From Patescibacteria group bacterium (GTDB lineage: Bacteria > Patescibacteriota > Patescibacteriia > Patescibacteriales > JAQTRU01), in NCBI GenBank assembly GCA_028711415.1, contig JAQTSG010000003.1, positions 1 to 45,222 on the forward strand: DNA of 45,222 nucleotides, written 5' to 3'. Below, piece after piece: positions 8,900 to 17,287 of this stretch (positions within the stretch are counted from its first letter, which is position 1; each line of letters opens with the position of its first letter). The notes beneath the pieces were generated by a model that was given only the letters and a program-made list of their open reading frames with translations, did no database searches and was not told where the DNA came from. The position numbers and the translations under genes are program-made.

Positions 8900-9463
8900 T
8901 CAGGCCGCGAGGAGGATTTCGGCGACGGTGATGTTGCCATCGTCGTCCTGCTCGAGCATGATTCCTTCGCAGGACGCGAGTTTGAGGGTTAGGGTTTTGG
9001 CGCCGGGATACCCGAATATGTCGGCGGTCATTTCCACCAAAGGCGAATGGTGGAAAACGAGCCCGTGTCCTCCGGCCTTGATTTTCCCGAAGGCCTCTTC
9101 GGTTGCGGCCTTGAGGTCGTTCCGGACCTGGGCGAGTTCTTCCTCGGTGATGGTCAGGAGGAGCGCGGCATACAGGCTTCCGGCTGCCTTGACCTTTTCC
9201 AGGAGGCCCTTGGCTTTCCAGCCGTCGAACATCTCGGGGCTGCCGAATCTCGGATCGGGTTCCCAGACGTAGGCCTGGATGCCGTGGGCGCAGCAGGCGG
9301 CCAGGGCGGTCTGGGCGGTCCGGCTGAGATGGGAACCGGCGAAAACATCGGTTATGCTCCCGGGATCGGTCACGAGACTCTTAGACTGGAAGCGGGAAAG
9401 TCCGTCCTGGCTGGCCTGCTCGCCCGTCTTATCGGTGTGTCTACGAATTTGTAGTCTTTCCAC
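8900..9463 (-). CDS. Histidine phosphatase (RHG/phosphoglycerate-mutase-like) family protein, GTG start
   Basis: MERLQIRRHTDKTGE (RH motif), VFAGSHLSRTAQTA, HGLVFHHSPLVE; AAAGGAG upstream; visibly GC-richer than neighbours. Confidence 0.75.
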   Translation of the reverse strand: MERLQIRRHTDKTGEQASQDGLSRFQSKSLVTDPGSITDVFAGSHLSRTAQTALAACCAHGIQAYVWEPDPRFGSPEMFDGWKAKGLLEKVKAAGSLYAALLLTITEEELAQVRNDLKAATEEAFGKIKAGGHGLVFHHSPLVEMTADIFGYPGAKTLTLKLASCEGIMLEQDDDGNITVAEILLAA

Positions 9464-9524
9464 GTCTTTCTCCTTTGTTTTGCCGACGGATTATCGGCGG
9501 TTGGTTTAGTTCTGCGGGTTCTTC

Positions 9525-9737
9525 TTATTGTCCCTTGCTAATATTTGTTCCGAGTTGGATGATGGCAACAGCCACCCCTAAAATCATAAATGTGCAACTC
9601 CAACAGTTGCAGAGCGTACTCCAGATAGAAAATGTGCCCATTTTCCCCTGCCAAAAGGGCAGATACCATGACATTACCGTTAAAATAGTAGCGATAACGA
9701 TAACAATTACCACGATTTTTTGCAGAACTTCCCTCAT
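9525..9737 (-). CDS. Small predicted membrane protein
   Basis: 70 aa with two hydrophobic segments; AAAGGAG upstream of ATG. Confidence 0.55.
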   Translation of the reverse strand: MREVLQKIVVIVIVIATILTVMSWYLPFWQGKMGTFSIWSTLCNCWSCTFMILGVAVAIIQLGTNISKGQ

Positions 9738-9808
9738 TTTTTTCTCCTTTGAAAGGTTTAAAATGTAACGAACATACTAATATTTAATCATATCATACTT
9801 TAAACATT

Positions 9809-10837
9809 ATGTCAAGTAAAAAACAATCACCGCCAAAGCGGGATCCCGCCCATCTTAAGCATAATAATAAGGTGGCGGGAGAATTTATCAAAGATTTCTC
9901 TAAGATTAGCAAAAAAGATGTGGATATTGCCGGAGGCAAAGGCGCTTCTTTGGGAGAAATGACTAAAGCTGGCATTACGGTGCCGCCCGGGTTCGTAATT
10001 CTGGCTCCGGCCTTTGAGTATTTTATGGAAAACACGCCAAAATCGCCGGCTAACCAGACTGGCTTGGATATAGAAGCCCAGATTTCTAAAGTTAATTATG
10101 ATGACACCAATTCCATTGACCAATGCTCAAACGTTATCCGCGATATTATGCAGGATACGATGATTCCGGGGCCGTTAGCTAGAGAAATTGTAGCCGAGTT
10201 TAAAAAACTTAAAGCTCAATACGTGGCCGTCAGGTCTTCGGCTACGGCCGAGGATTCGTCTGTCGCTTCTTGGGCCGGGGAATTAGAAACCTATCTTAAT
10301 ACGCAGGAAAAGGGATTACTCACTAACGTAAAAAAATGCTGGTCATCCCTTTTTACGCCGCGGGCGATTTTTTACCGCTTTGAAAAAAAATTGGTTGACC
10401 AGAAAGTGTCGGTGGCGGTCGTGGTCCAGAAAATGGTCCAGTCGGAAATTTCCGGAATTTGCTTTACGGTCCATCCGATTACGAAAGACAGAAACCAGAT
10501 GGTAATTGAAGCCGGCTACGGACTGGGCGAAGCCATCGTTTCCGGTCAGATTACGCCGGACACTTATGTAATTGATAAACGGGATTTTAGCTTATCTGAT
10601 ATTAACGTGGCCGAGCAGGAAAAAATGCTAATTAGAAATCCGCGGGGCGGCAATGTCTGGAAAAAAGTGCCGAAAGCGGATCAAAATAAACAGACTTTAA
10701 CGGGGAAAGAAATTATAGAGCTGGCTAAGCTCTGCGCGAAAATTGAGAAGCATTACAAAAAGCCGCAGGACATAGAATGGGCTTTGGAAAAAGGAAAATT
10801 CTATATCACCCAATCAAGGCCGATTACAACGTTGTAG
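9809..10837 (+). CDS. Stand-alone ATP-grasp domain of PEP synthase/pyruvate phosphate dikinase type (PPDK_N)
   Basis: DVDIAGGKGASLGEMTKAGITVPPGFVI, VAVRSSATAEDSSVASWAGELETYLN, GYGLGEAIVSGQITPDTYVID, QDIEWALEKGKFYITQSRPITTL; ends before any swivel or PEP-binding domain. Confidence 0.93.
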   Translation: MSSKKQSPPKRDPAHLKHNNKVAGEFIKDFSKISKKDVDIAGGKGASLGEMTKAGITVPPGFVILAPAFEYFMENTPKSPANQTGLDIEAQISKVNYDDTNSIDQCSNVIRDIMQDTMIPGPLAREIVAEFKKLKAQYVAVRSSATAEDSSVASWAGELETYLNTQEKGLLTNVKKCWSSLFTPRAIFYRFEKKLVDQKVSVAVVVQKMVQSEISGICFTVHPITKDRNQMVIEAGYGLGEAIVSGQITPDTYVIDKRDFSLSDINVAEQEKMLIRNPRGGNVWKKVPKADQNKQTLTGKEIIELAKLCAKIEKHYKKPQDIEWALEKGKFYITQSRPITTL

Positions 10838-10856
10838 ATTCCACACCTCACCCCCG

Positions 10857-10878
10857 CCCTCTCCTAGTCAGGAGAGGG
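10857..10878. terminator. Hairpin after the ATP-grasp gene
   Basis: ccctctcc-tagtca-ggagaggg. Confidence 0.6.
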
Positions 10879-10907
10879 AGAATAAAATAATATAAAATTA
10901 TATAAAA

Positions 10908-10936
10908 GTAGGGACAGCACATTGTGCTGTCCCTAC
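10908..10936. repeat. GTAG-headed REP-like palindrome, copy 2
   Basis: gtagggacagcacattgtgctgtccctac; differs from 189-217 only at the central base. Confidence 0.85.
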
Positions 10937-10966
10937 GTGTTTTTATATTATTTTGTTTTTATTCGT

Positions 10967-13249
10967 TTAGAATCTTCGTCTGCCGCCGCCGCGTCCGGAA
11001 AATCTATCCCGTCCGCCTCCGCCGCCATTTCCGAATCTTGGTCGGCCGTCGCCGCCTCCGAATCCATTGCCTTCAGATTTGCCTTTGCTGTCTTTCCAGA
11101 GATGCTCGTTTTCCGGGAGCCCTTTTAAAGTTAAATTAACCCGGCCCTGGTCGTCTATTTCTTTAATTTTAACCGTGACTGTATCCCCGACTTTTAAGAA
11201 ATCAGCCGGCTTGCCGATGCGGTAAGGCGCCAGTTCGCTTACATGCGCCATGCCGTCATGGCCCGGGACTAATTCAATGAAGGCGCCGAAATCCAGCATG
11301 CGGACAACTTTGCCGGTAAAAATTTCTCCGGCCACGAATTCCCGGACGATGTCTTTTACCTGCTTAGCCGCCTCCTGGCATTTTTCCGGATTAGTGCCGC
11401 AGATCATTACCAGGCCGTCGTCTTCAATATCAATTGTTACTTCCGTTTCCGCGATTATCTTATTGATAATTTTTCCGCCCGGACCGATAACTGAACCGAT
11501 TTTCTCCGGATCAATGCGGAAGGAAATAATGCGGGGAGCGTATTTAGACAGTTCCGGCCGGGGTTCCTTAATCTCTTTTTCCATAACTCCCAAAACTTTA
11601 TCTAAAGCAATCCGTCCCTGCTTTAATGTTTTCTTAATTATTTCTTCAGAAAGGCCGTCGGTCTTAGTATCTAGCTGGATAGCGGTTAAGCCATCAGCCG
11701 TACCGGTCATTTTAAAATCCATGCCGCCCTTACCATCTTCTAAATCCTGGATATCGGTTAGAATTTCCCACTTGCTCATATCAGCGTTAGAAGCCAGGCC
11801 CATGGCAATGCCGCCTACGGATTTTTTTATAGGCACGCCGGCATCCATTAAAGCCAGGCAGGAAGCGCAGGTTGAACCCATAGAAGAAGAGCCGTTTGAA
11901 CCCAGGGTTTCACTCACGACCCTGATCGTATAAGGGAAATCTTCTTTGGCTGGAATAAGAGGCGTTAAGGCCTTTTCCGCCAGAGCGCCATGCCCGATTT
12001 CTCTTCGGCCCGCGCCTCTTATCGGGCTCACTTCGCCCACGCTATAGGGCGGGAAATTGTAATGGTGCATGAATCTTTTTTTGCTGTTGCCTTCAAGGCC
12101 TTCTAAGGACTGCTCCAGTCCCGGCGCGCCCAAGGTGACGATAGACATAATCTGGGTTTCACCTCTAGAAAAAAGCCCGGAGCCGTGGTTTCTTGGCAGG
12201 ACTCCGGCTTCGGCGGATAAGGGCCTGATTTCATCAAGTTTTCGGCCGTCCACCCGTTTTTTTTCGGATAAAATGGCTTTTGTCACTTCCGCTTCTACGG
12301 CCGGCGAGACTAGTTTTTTAATCGCTTCCTGCCGGAGATCGCGGCCGACGCCGGACGAGAAGAGATGTTCATCCAGTTTTTCCTCAATAACTTTTACAGC
12401 CACTTTTCTTTCGCCTTTGGTATAATAAGTTTTATCAAAAAGAATCGGTTTTATGTTTTCTTTAAGCCAATCTTTAATTTCAGCGAATAATTTTTCTTTT
12501 TCTTTTTCGGCTTCAATTTCTTCTTGGCTTTTTAACTTATTCTTGGCTTCCTTTTTTTCACCCTTAACTGAATTGGCTAATTTTTTTATAAGTTTTATCG
12601 CTTCCTGCATTTCTTTCTGGCCGGCCATAATCGCTTTAAACATTTCGTCTTCTTTCACTTCACTGGCTCCGGCTTCAAGCATTATCACTTTTTTTTCTGT
12701 GCCGGCAACGATTAGATCAAGATCGCTTTTGCCCCTTTCTTCGTAAGTCGGGTTAAAAATAAATTTTCCTTCCACTCGGCTTACGCGGATGCCGGCAATC
12801 GGGCCGTTCCACTCTACTCCGGCAATGGACAAAGCGGCGGAAGCGGCGATTAAGGAAACAACATCATAGTCGTTTTCCTGGTCAACGGACAGAACCGTGA
12901 TAATAACCTGGATATCTTTGCGGGACGTCTCATTAAAAAGAGGCCGGATTGCCCGGTCTACCATTCGGCCGGTTAAAATCGCTTCGTCCGAAGGCCGGCC
13001 TTCTCTTTTTATCCAGCGCGAACCCTTAATAATGCCGGCGGCGTAGAGCCGTTCTTCAAAATCAACCAGGAGGGGAAAATAATCAATCCCCTCTCTTTCG
13101 CCTTTAGCTTCCACGACCGTTGCCATAACCACCGTTTCCCCGTACTGGACGGTAACGGCGGCGTCGGCTTGTTTAGCCAATTTTCCGGTTTTAATAGTGA
13201 GGGGGCGGTCAAGCCACTTGGTTTCAAAAACTTGTTCTTCTTGTTTCAT
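10967..13249 (-). CDS. pnp: Polynucleotide phosphorylase with Gly/Arg-rich C-terminal tail
   Basis: Two RNase PH domains (SETLGSNGSSSMGSTCASCLALMDAGVPI), KH (GSVIGPGGKIINKI), S1 (GKVVRMLDFGAFIELVPGHDGMAHVSEL). Confidence 0.98.
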   Translation of the reverse strand: MKQEEQVFETKWLDRPLTIKTGKLAKQADAAVTVQYGETVVMATVVEAKGEREGIDYFPLLVDFEERLYAAGIIKGSRWIKREGRPSDEAILTGRMVDRAIRPLFNETSRKDIQVIITVLSVDQENDYDVVSLIAASAALSIAGVEWNGPIAGIRVSRVEGKFIFNPTYEERGKSDLDLIVAGTEKKVIMLEAGASEVKEDEMFKAIMAGQKEMQEAIKLIKKLANSVKGEKKEAKNKLKSQEEIEAEKEKEKLFAEIKDWLKENIKPILFDKTYYTKGERKVAVKVIEEKLDEHLFSSGVGRDLRQEAIKKLVSPAVEAEVTKAILSEKKRVDGRKLDEIRPLSAEAGVLPRNHGSGLFSRGETQIMSIVTLGAPGLEQSLEGLEGNSKKRFMHHYNFPPYSVGEVSPIRGAGRREIGHGALAEKALTPLIPAKEDFPYTIRVVSETLGSNGSSSMGSTCASCLALMDAGVPIKKSVGGIAMGLASNADMSKWEILTDIQDLEDGKGGMDFKMTGTADGLTAIQLDTKTDGLSEEIIKKTLKQGRIALDKVLGVMEKEIKEPRPELSKYAPRIISFRIDPEKIGSVIGPGGKIINKIIAETEVTIDIEDDGLVMICGTNPEKCQEAAKQVKDIVREFVAGEIFTGKVVRMLDFGAFIELVPGHDGMAHVSELAPYRIGKPADFLKVGDTVTVKIKEIDDQGRVNLTLKGLPENEHLWKDSKGKSEGNGFGGGDGRPRFGNGGGGGRDRFSGRGGGRRRF

Positions 13250-13599
13250 TTTTTTCTTTCCTGACCGCTAGATTACAGAACTATGAGGGTTGCTCACAGC
13301 GCTATCTATCTAACGGCCAAGGTAAGTTAGTAATTAGTTAATTAGTAAATTATTATTAAGGGTCAAATTCAAAGTACCAAATAAAAAATAAATTTCAAAA
13401 TCCAAAGTTCTAAATCCCAATTTCCAATAAAATCCCAAATAAAAAATATCTTAAGATTTTTCTATTGATTAATAATTTTTTGGTTTGGGATTTGGAGCTT
13501 TATTGGAGATTTGGGCTTGGTCATTGGGATTTTTCACTATTTTATCCTTTCATTGAATTCCGCGTCAGTCAGTATTAGTCCGCGATAGTCCGCGACTGG

Positions 13600-14094
13600 T
13601 TATCTTAAGTATTTTCTATTATCGCTTAAATTAGTAAAATCGTCTGACTCTTCTATTAATTTTGAGGAAGTGGTCTGCCGGAAAGCCATTACTTCAACCA
13701 GGCACCCCTTAGTATTTTGTAGGTAGCTCATTAAGGGTAAATAATCGCCGTCGCCCGAAACTAAAACTATGACGTCAAGCTTGTCTCCCAATTTTATGGC
13801 ATCAACCGCTATGCCCACGTCCCAGTCCGCTTTTTTCATGCCGCCGGCGAAAATCTGCAGGTCCTTCATTTTCACTTCAAAGCCCTGCTGGCTTAAGGCC
13901 TCAAAAAAAGGCAGTTCTTCTTCGCTCTCCGTTTTTATAACATAAGCCGTGGCCCGGATTAATTTCCGGCCCGCTACCGCGTCTTTCAGGATTTCTTTAA
14001 AATTAACCTTTTTGCTGTAAAGATTCTTGGCTGAATGGTACATGTTGGAGACATCAACAAAAACGCCTACCCGTTGTTCCTCGTGCTTTATCAT
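13600..14094 (-). CDS. NYN-domain (LabA/DUF88-like) protein
   Basis: VGVFVDVSNMYHSAKNL, KADWDVGIAVDAIKL, VIVLVSGDGDYLPLMSYLQ. Confidence 0.88.
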   Translation of the reverse strand: MIKHEEQRVGVFVDVSNMYHSAKNLYSKKVNFKEILKDAVAGRKLIRATAYVIKTESEEELPFFEALSQQGFEVKMKDLQIFAGGMKKADWDVGIAVDAIKLGDKLDVIVLVSGDGDYLPLMSYLQNTKGCLVEVMAFRQTTSSKLIEESDDFTNLSDNRKYLR

Positions 14095-14100
14095 ACTTTA

Positions 14101-14190
14101 CAAATTACGAATTTATTACAAACTTACAAATTTTTGTAGAAACGTTTTATACCGTATTTGTAAATTTGTGAAAAGATTTGTTGATTTGTA
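14101..14190. repeat. AT-rich dispersed repeat family F, copy 1
   Basis: tacaaatttttgtagaaacgttttataccgtatttgtaaatttgtg; related copy at 28467-28590. Confidence 0.6.
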
Positions 14191-14268
14191 GGAATTAAAA
14201 TTTGGCGAGCCAGACTAACTCCTTATTTAATATTGGATTAATAATCTGAAAAGACGGGGTTTCTAGGG

Positions 14269-14688
14269 TTATTCCTCATCCTCTTCTTTGGTCGGCTCCT
14301 CGGTTTCTTCTTCCTCGACTTTTATTTCATCTTTTTTATTTAACTCTTCTTCCAGCCGAATTCTTTCATCTTCCTCTTCCTGCATCCTTTTAGCGATTTT
14401 TAATTTAAGCCGGCCGGTTAAATCTTTAAACGCCTTTTCATCTTCTTTCTGCAAATATTTAAGCAGTCGGCGCCTTTCCCCGACTTTTTTTAAAAGCCCG
14501 CGCCGGGAAGAATGGTCGTGCTTATGAGTTTTTAAATGCTCGGTCAATTGCTTTATTTCTTCCGTTAAAATCGCAATCTGGACCTGGGGCGAACCTGTGT
14601 CATTATCATGGGTTCTGAATTTAGCGATGATTTTTTGCTTGTCTTTTCTGGTAAGCATAGTTTTTGCCTTATCCGAGAAATGGGACAT
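14269..14688 (-). CDS. rpsO: 30S ribosomal protein S15 with acidic C-terminal extension
   Basis: FRTHDNDTGSPQVQIAILTEEIKQLTEHLKTHKHDHSSRRGLLKKVGERRRLLKYLQ. Confidence 0.97.
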   Translation of the reverse strand: MSHFSDKAKTMLTRKDKQKIIAKFRTHDNDTGSPQVQIAILTEEIKQLTEHLKTHKHDHSSRRGLLKKVGERRRLLKYLQKEDEKAFKDLTGRLKLKIAKRMQEEEDERIRLEEELNKKDEIKVEEEETEEPTKEEDEE

Positions 14689-15024
14689 TAGTAAAAAGTT
14701 TGTAAAGTTGTAAAGTTATAAAGTTTGTAAAGTTTTGTTCTTTTCTCCCATTATATCCCGTACTTTATAACTTTATGGACTTTATAACTTTCAACTGCGT
14801 CCCTATATCCAAGAAAAGGTCATTAATTAATAAGATTATTATAAAATTAACATAATATTAAAATAAGGTCAAGGGGAAAGAAAACCCACGGTGTACGTGA
14901 GCTCTTATTTTAATAGTATATTTATATTTTTATAAATTTTAAATATTTTATGATTTTGATATTTATGATATAATATGTGTATAACTGTTGACAATGGTTT
15001 GGTAATAGGCTAAAGTCCAACTAC

Positions 15025-15419
15025 AAAAAACAAAAGCTCCCCTTATGCACACTCGGGGAGCAATTGTCGGCCACAGCTTTCGCTGTGGTCTTTGGTTTGC
15101 GATAATTATTTTAGACAAGGTAATCGCAAATGGAACCTTGGAAAACTTACCAAAGCTAATCCTTTACGCATGCTGCGAAGGATTTAGCCTTTTTGGGGTA
15201 AATTTTCTTACCATTAACCATCTTCCAACGGAAGAAAATTAAGTGGTAACCCGATTTGCACTGTTTCATGAGTGTCGGTTTATTACGAATAAACGACTGT
15301 TTCTATAGATTTCGGCGCCAACAGTGCAGGTGCAAAAATGCACCTGAACCCGCCGTTTTTAGCAAGTTTAGATGCATTTTTTTACCTAGTAATGATCTCT
15401 GGCAAAAAATATAGCCAGT
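15025..15419 (-). ncRNA. Candidate structured RNA of unknown family (~395 nt) with own promoter and terminator
   Basis: Minus-strand TTGACA (15449-15454), 17-nt spacer, TATAAT (15426-15431); GNRA hairpin CCACAGC-GAAA-GCTGTGG (15071-15088); hairpins at 15327-15346 and ~15152-15184; terminator GCTCCCC...GGGGAGC (15036-15061) followed by TTTTGTTTTTT; no convincing ORF. Confidence 0.65.
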
Positions 15420-15425
15420 ATTTCC

Positions 15426-15454
15426 ATTATAAAGCAAATAATTTTTTTTGTCAA
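15426..15454 (-). promoter_or_regulatory. Sigma70-type promoter for the candidate ncRNA
   Basis: TTGACA-17-TATAAT on minus strand, exact consensus. Confidence 0.75.
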
Positions 15455-15497
15455 ATAGTTGCTGATATAGTGATTGTATTGTTAATATATAGCTATT

Positions 15498-15525
15498 GAC
15501 AAATTAAAAAAATAGAGTATAATAT
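15498..15525 (+). promoter_or_regulatory. Sigma70-type promoter upstream of the 15533 gene
   Basis: ttgacaaattaaaaaaatagagtataat (TTGACA-16-TATAAT); it would give a very short or leaderless 5' end. Coordinates approximate by a few bases. Confidence 0.55.
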
Positions 15526-15532
15526 AAAATAT

Positions 15533-15937
15533 ATGGATTATTCAACTTTAAATTTAAAAAAATTTAGTAATGTTGGCTCTAAGATTAGCAGAAAAATAAG
15601 CATAACTGGGTCATATTCCTTTGGGATACCGCCCGCTTTTTATGAAGAACATGGAATAAAAGATTATTCTTACGCCGTTGTTTTTTATGATGAGAAAAAT
15701 CAGGTAATTGGTGTGCAATTTGCAAAAGAGAAAGAAAAGGATAGTAGTTTTAAATTAATCCCATATGGGAACGAAGTAAAAATGGGTGCCAGTTTCGTTG
15801 CGCGTTCATTTTTTAATACTCATGGCATAGACATTGCTCAAATTAAAGGAAGGTATGACCCCAAAGAACACACCTTCCCGGATATTGGAAAAGTTTTTCT
15901 GATAGATCTCAAGGAAAGAAAGCAACAAGAAGAATAA
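15533..15937 (+). CDS. Hypothetical protein
   Basis: 134-aa ORF with promoter-like sequence upstream. Confidence 0.7.
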   Translation: MDYSTLNLKKFSNVGSKISRKISITGSYSFGIPPAFYEEHGIKDYSYAVVFYDEKNQVIGVQFAKEKEKDSSFKLIPYGNEVKMGASFVARSFFNTHGIDIAQIKGRYDPKEHTFPDIGKVFLIDLKERKQQEE

Positions 15938-15973
15938 AAATTTAAAAAACTGGGTTTACCCCAGTTTTTTATG

Positions 15974-16047
15974 CGGAGCGGACGGGACTCGAACCCGCGA
16001 CCTCTGCCGTGACAGGGCAGCGTTCTAACCAACTGAACTACCGCTCC
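15974..16047 (-). tRNA. tRNA-Asp (GTC)
   Basis: GGAGCGGTAGTTCAGTTGGTTAGAACGCTGCCCTGTCACGGCAGAGGTCGCGGGTTCGAGTCCCGTCCGCTCC folds as a cloverleaf; loop CTGTCAC. Confidence 0.95.
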
Positions 16048-16116
16048 AAAATAAAAATAGTTTTACCAACTATTAAAATCCTTAGCTAAACAATAACAAA
16101 AAATAGGATGATAGTC

Positions 16117-16149
16117 AACCCCGTTAGAAAATTTTTTCTAACGGGGTCA
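16117..16149. repeat. ACCCCGTTAGAAAA element (family A), complete palindrome
   Basis: aaccccgttagaaaattttttctaacggggtc. Confidence 0.85.
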
Positions 16150-16290
16150 ATATCGGTTTTTTAGCAAAAACTCTTGCCAAAAAATTAGGTTTGCGGTATA
16201 CTGAAAGTAGTCAAATTGACCAATTTATTATTGGTTTTTATTTTATTAAACTGGTTCAAGACTAAAGGAAGTTGAACCGAAAGCAAACAT

Positions 16291-16692
16291 ATGAAAACGG
16301 TAAAAAAACAAGGAGACAATGATTTAGACAAAAAAACAATTGAAGAAATAAAAAAAGACTTATTGGCCAGGAAAAAGCGGATTTTAGAGGATTTAGGAGA
16401 AATAACCGGCAAAGATAAGCATGATAAAGATGAGCATAAAGCGATATTTCCTGACTACGGCGAAAAGCCGGATGAGAACGCGCAGGAAATCGGCGAATAC
16501 ACCACTAACTTAGCCACGGAAAAAGTTTTAGAAGATACTTTACGCGATATCAATAATGCTTTAGACAGGATAGAAAAAGGCACCTATGGTATCTGTAAAT
16601 ATTGTAAAAAGCCGATTGGGAAAAAGAGAATGCTCGCTCGTCCCGTAGCAAGCGCCTGCGTGGAATGCAAAACAAAACTGCAAAACAGTTAA
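16291..16692 (+). CDS. DksA/TraR C4-type zinc-finger protein
   Basis: TLRDINNALDRIEKGTYGICKYCKKPIGKKRMLARPVASACVECKTK. Confidence 0.92.
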   Translation: MKTVKKQGDNDLDKKTIEEIKKDLLARKKRILEDLGEITGKDKHDKDEHKAIFPDYGEKPDENAQEIGEYTTNLATEKVLEDTLRDINNALDRIEKGTYGICKYCKKPIGKKRMLARPVASACVECKTKLQNS

Positions 16693-16698
16693 GTTTTA

Positions 16699-16743
16699 GT
16701 TTACCCCGCACTTTTTATTCAGGCATTTTGCGACGGGGTTTAA
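16699..16743. repeat. Inverted repeat related to the CCCCG elements, possibly a terminator
   Basis: gtttaccccgca ... tgcgacggggtttaaa. Confidence 0.6.
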
Positions 16744-16774
16744 ATAGGAAATAAAATTTTTAGGTGTAGTTCGA

Positions 16775-17260
16775 ATGGTGTATTGCCTAAAAGTTGCGGG
16801 GTCTATGCTAAAATATAACAAAAACATGGCTTTCTGGATTTTATTGGCCATGTTTTTTGTTATCTTAGACCGTTTTTTTAAATTTTTAGCTTCTAGCGGT
16901 TATTTTGATAAATCCATTTCAATTGTTGGAGATTTTTTTAAACTGAATTTTATTCCTAATTATAATATTGCTTTTTCCCTGCCTCTTTCCGGAATTTTTT
17001 TGAATATTTTAATCATCCTGATAATTATTTTTTTATTGTATGAACTGCTGTTTTTAGGGCAGAAGCAGGAATGGGGTAAAGTCGTCCTCTTGACATTTAT
17101 TATATTTGGTGCTATAAGTAATATGCTAGACCGTTTAAGGTATGGTTTCGTGGTTGATTATTTAGACCTGAAATATTTTACGGTCTTTAATATTGCGGAT
17201 GTGATGATAGTCGGAGGTGTCCTGGGGTTAATCCTTATCTTTTGCAAAAAAATAAATTAA
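16775..17260 (+). CDS. lspA: Signal peptidase II; true start probably the internal MLKYNK or MAFW
   Basis: Four hydrophobic segments; NYNIAFSLP; GAISNMLDRLRYGFVVDYLDLKYFTVFNIADVMI with the two catalytic Asp regions. Confidence 0.92.
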   Translation: MVYCLKVAGSMLKYNKNMAFWILLAMFFVILDRFFKFLASSGYFDKSISIVGDFFKLNFIPNYNIAFSLPLSGIFLNILIILIIIFLLYELLFLGQKQEWGKVVLLTFIIFGAISNMLDRLRYGFVVDYLDLKYFTVFNIADVMIVGGVLGLILIFCKKIN

Positions 17261-17287
17261 AATATTCGTTCATTGTAGGAGGGACAA

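Noticed and set aside
8877-9509. Plus-strand ORFs 8877-9272, 9047-9454 and 9279-9509
   Set aside because: Overlap the minus-strand histidine phosphatase in a GC-rich stretch; no domains recognised, typical shadow ORFs.
9809-10837. Complete PEP synthase (ppsA)
   Set aside because: Only the ATP-grasp domain is present; ORF stops after QSRPITTL, with no swivel or PEP-binding domain in the same frame downstream.
11250-12746. Plus-strand ORFs opposite pnp
   Set aside because: Antisense shadow ORFs of a clearly conserved gene.
15045-15242. 65-aa plus-strand ORF in the ncRNA region
   Set aside because: Runs antisense through hairpins and the terminator of the candidate RNA, with no clear RBS or recognisable domain.
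15025-15419. tmRNA or RNase P RNA identity for the structured RNA
   Set aside because: Size fits, but no tmRNA acceptor/T-arm or tag ORF and no RNase P conserved core could be found by eye on either strand; left as unknown ncRNA.
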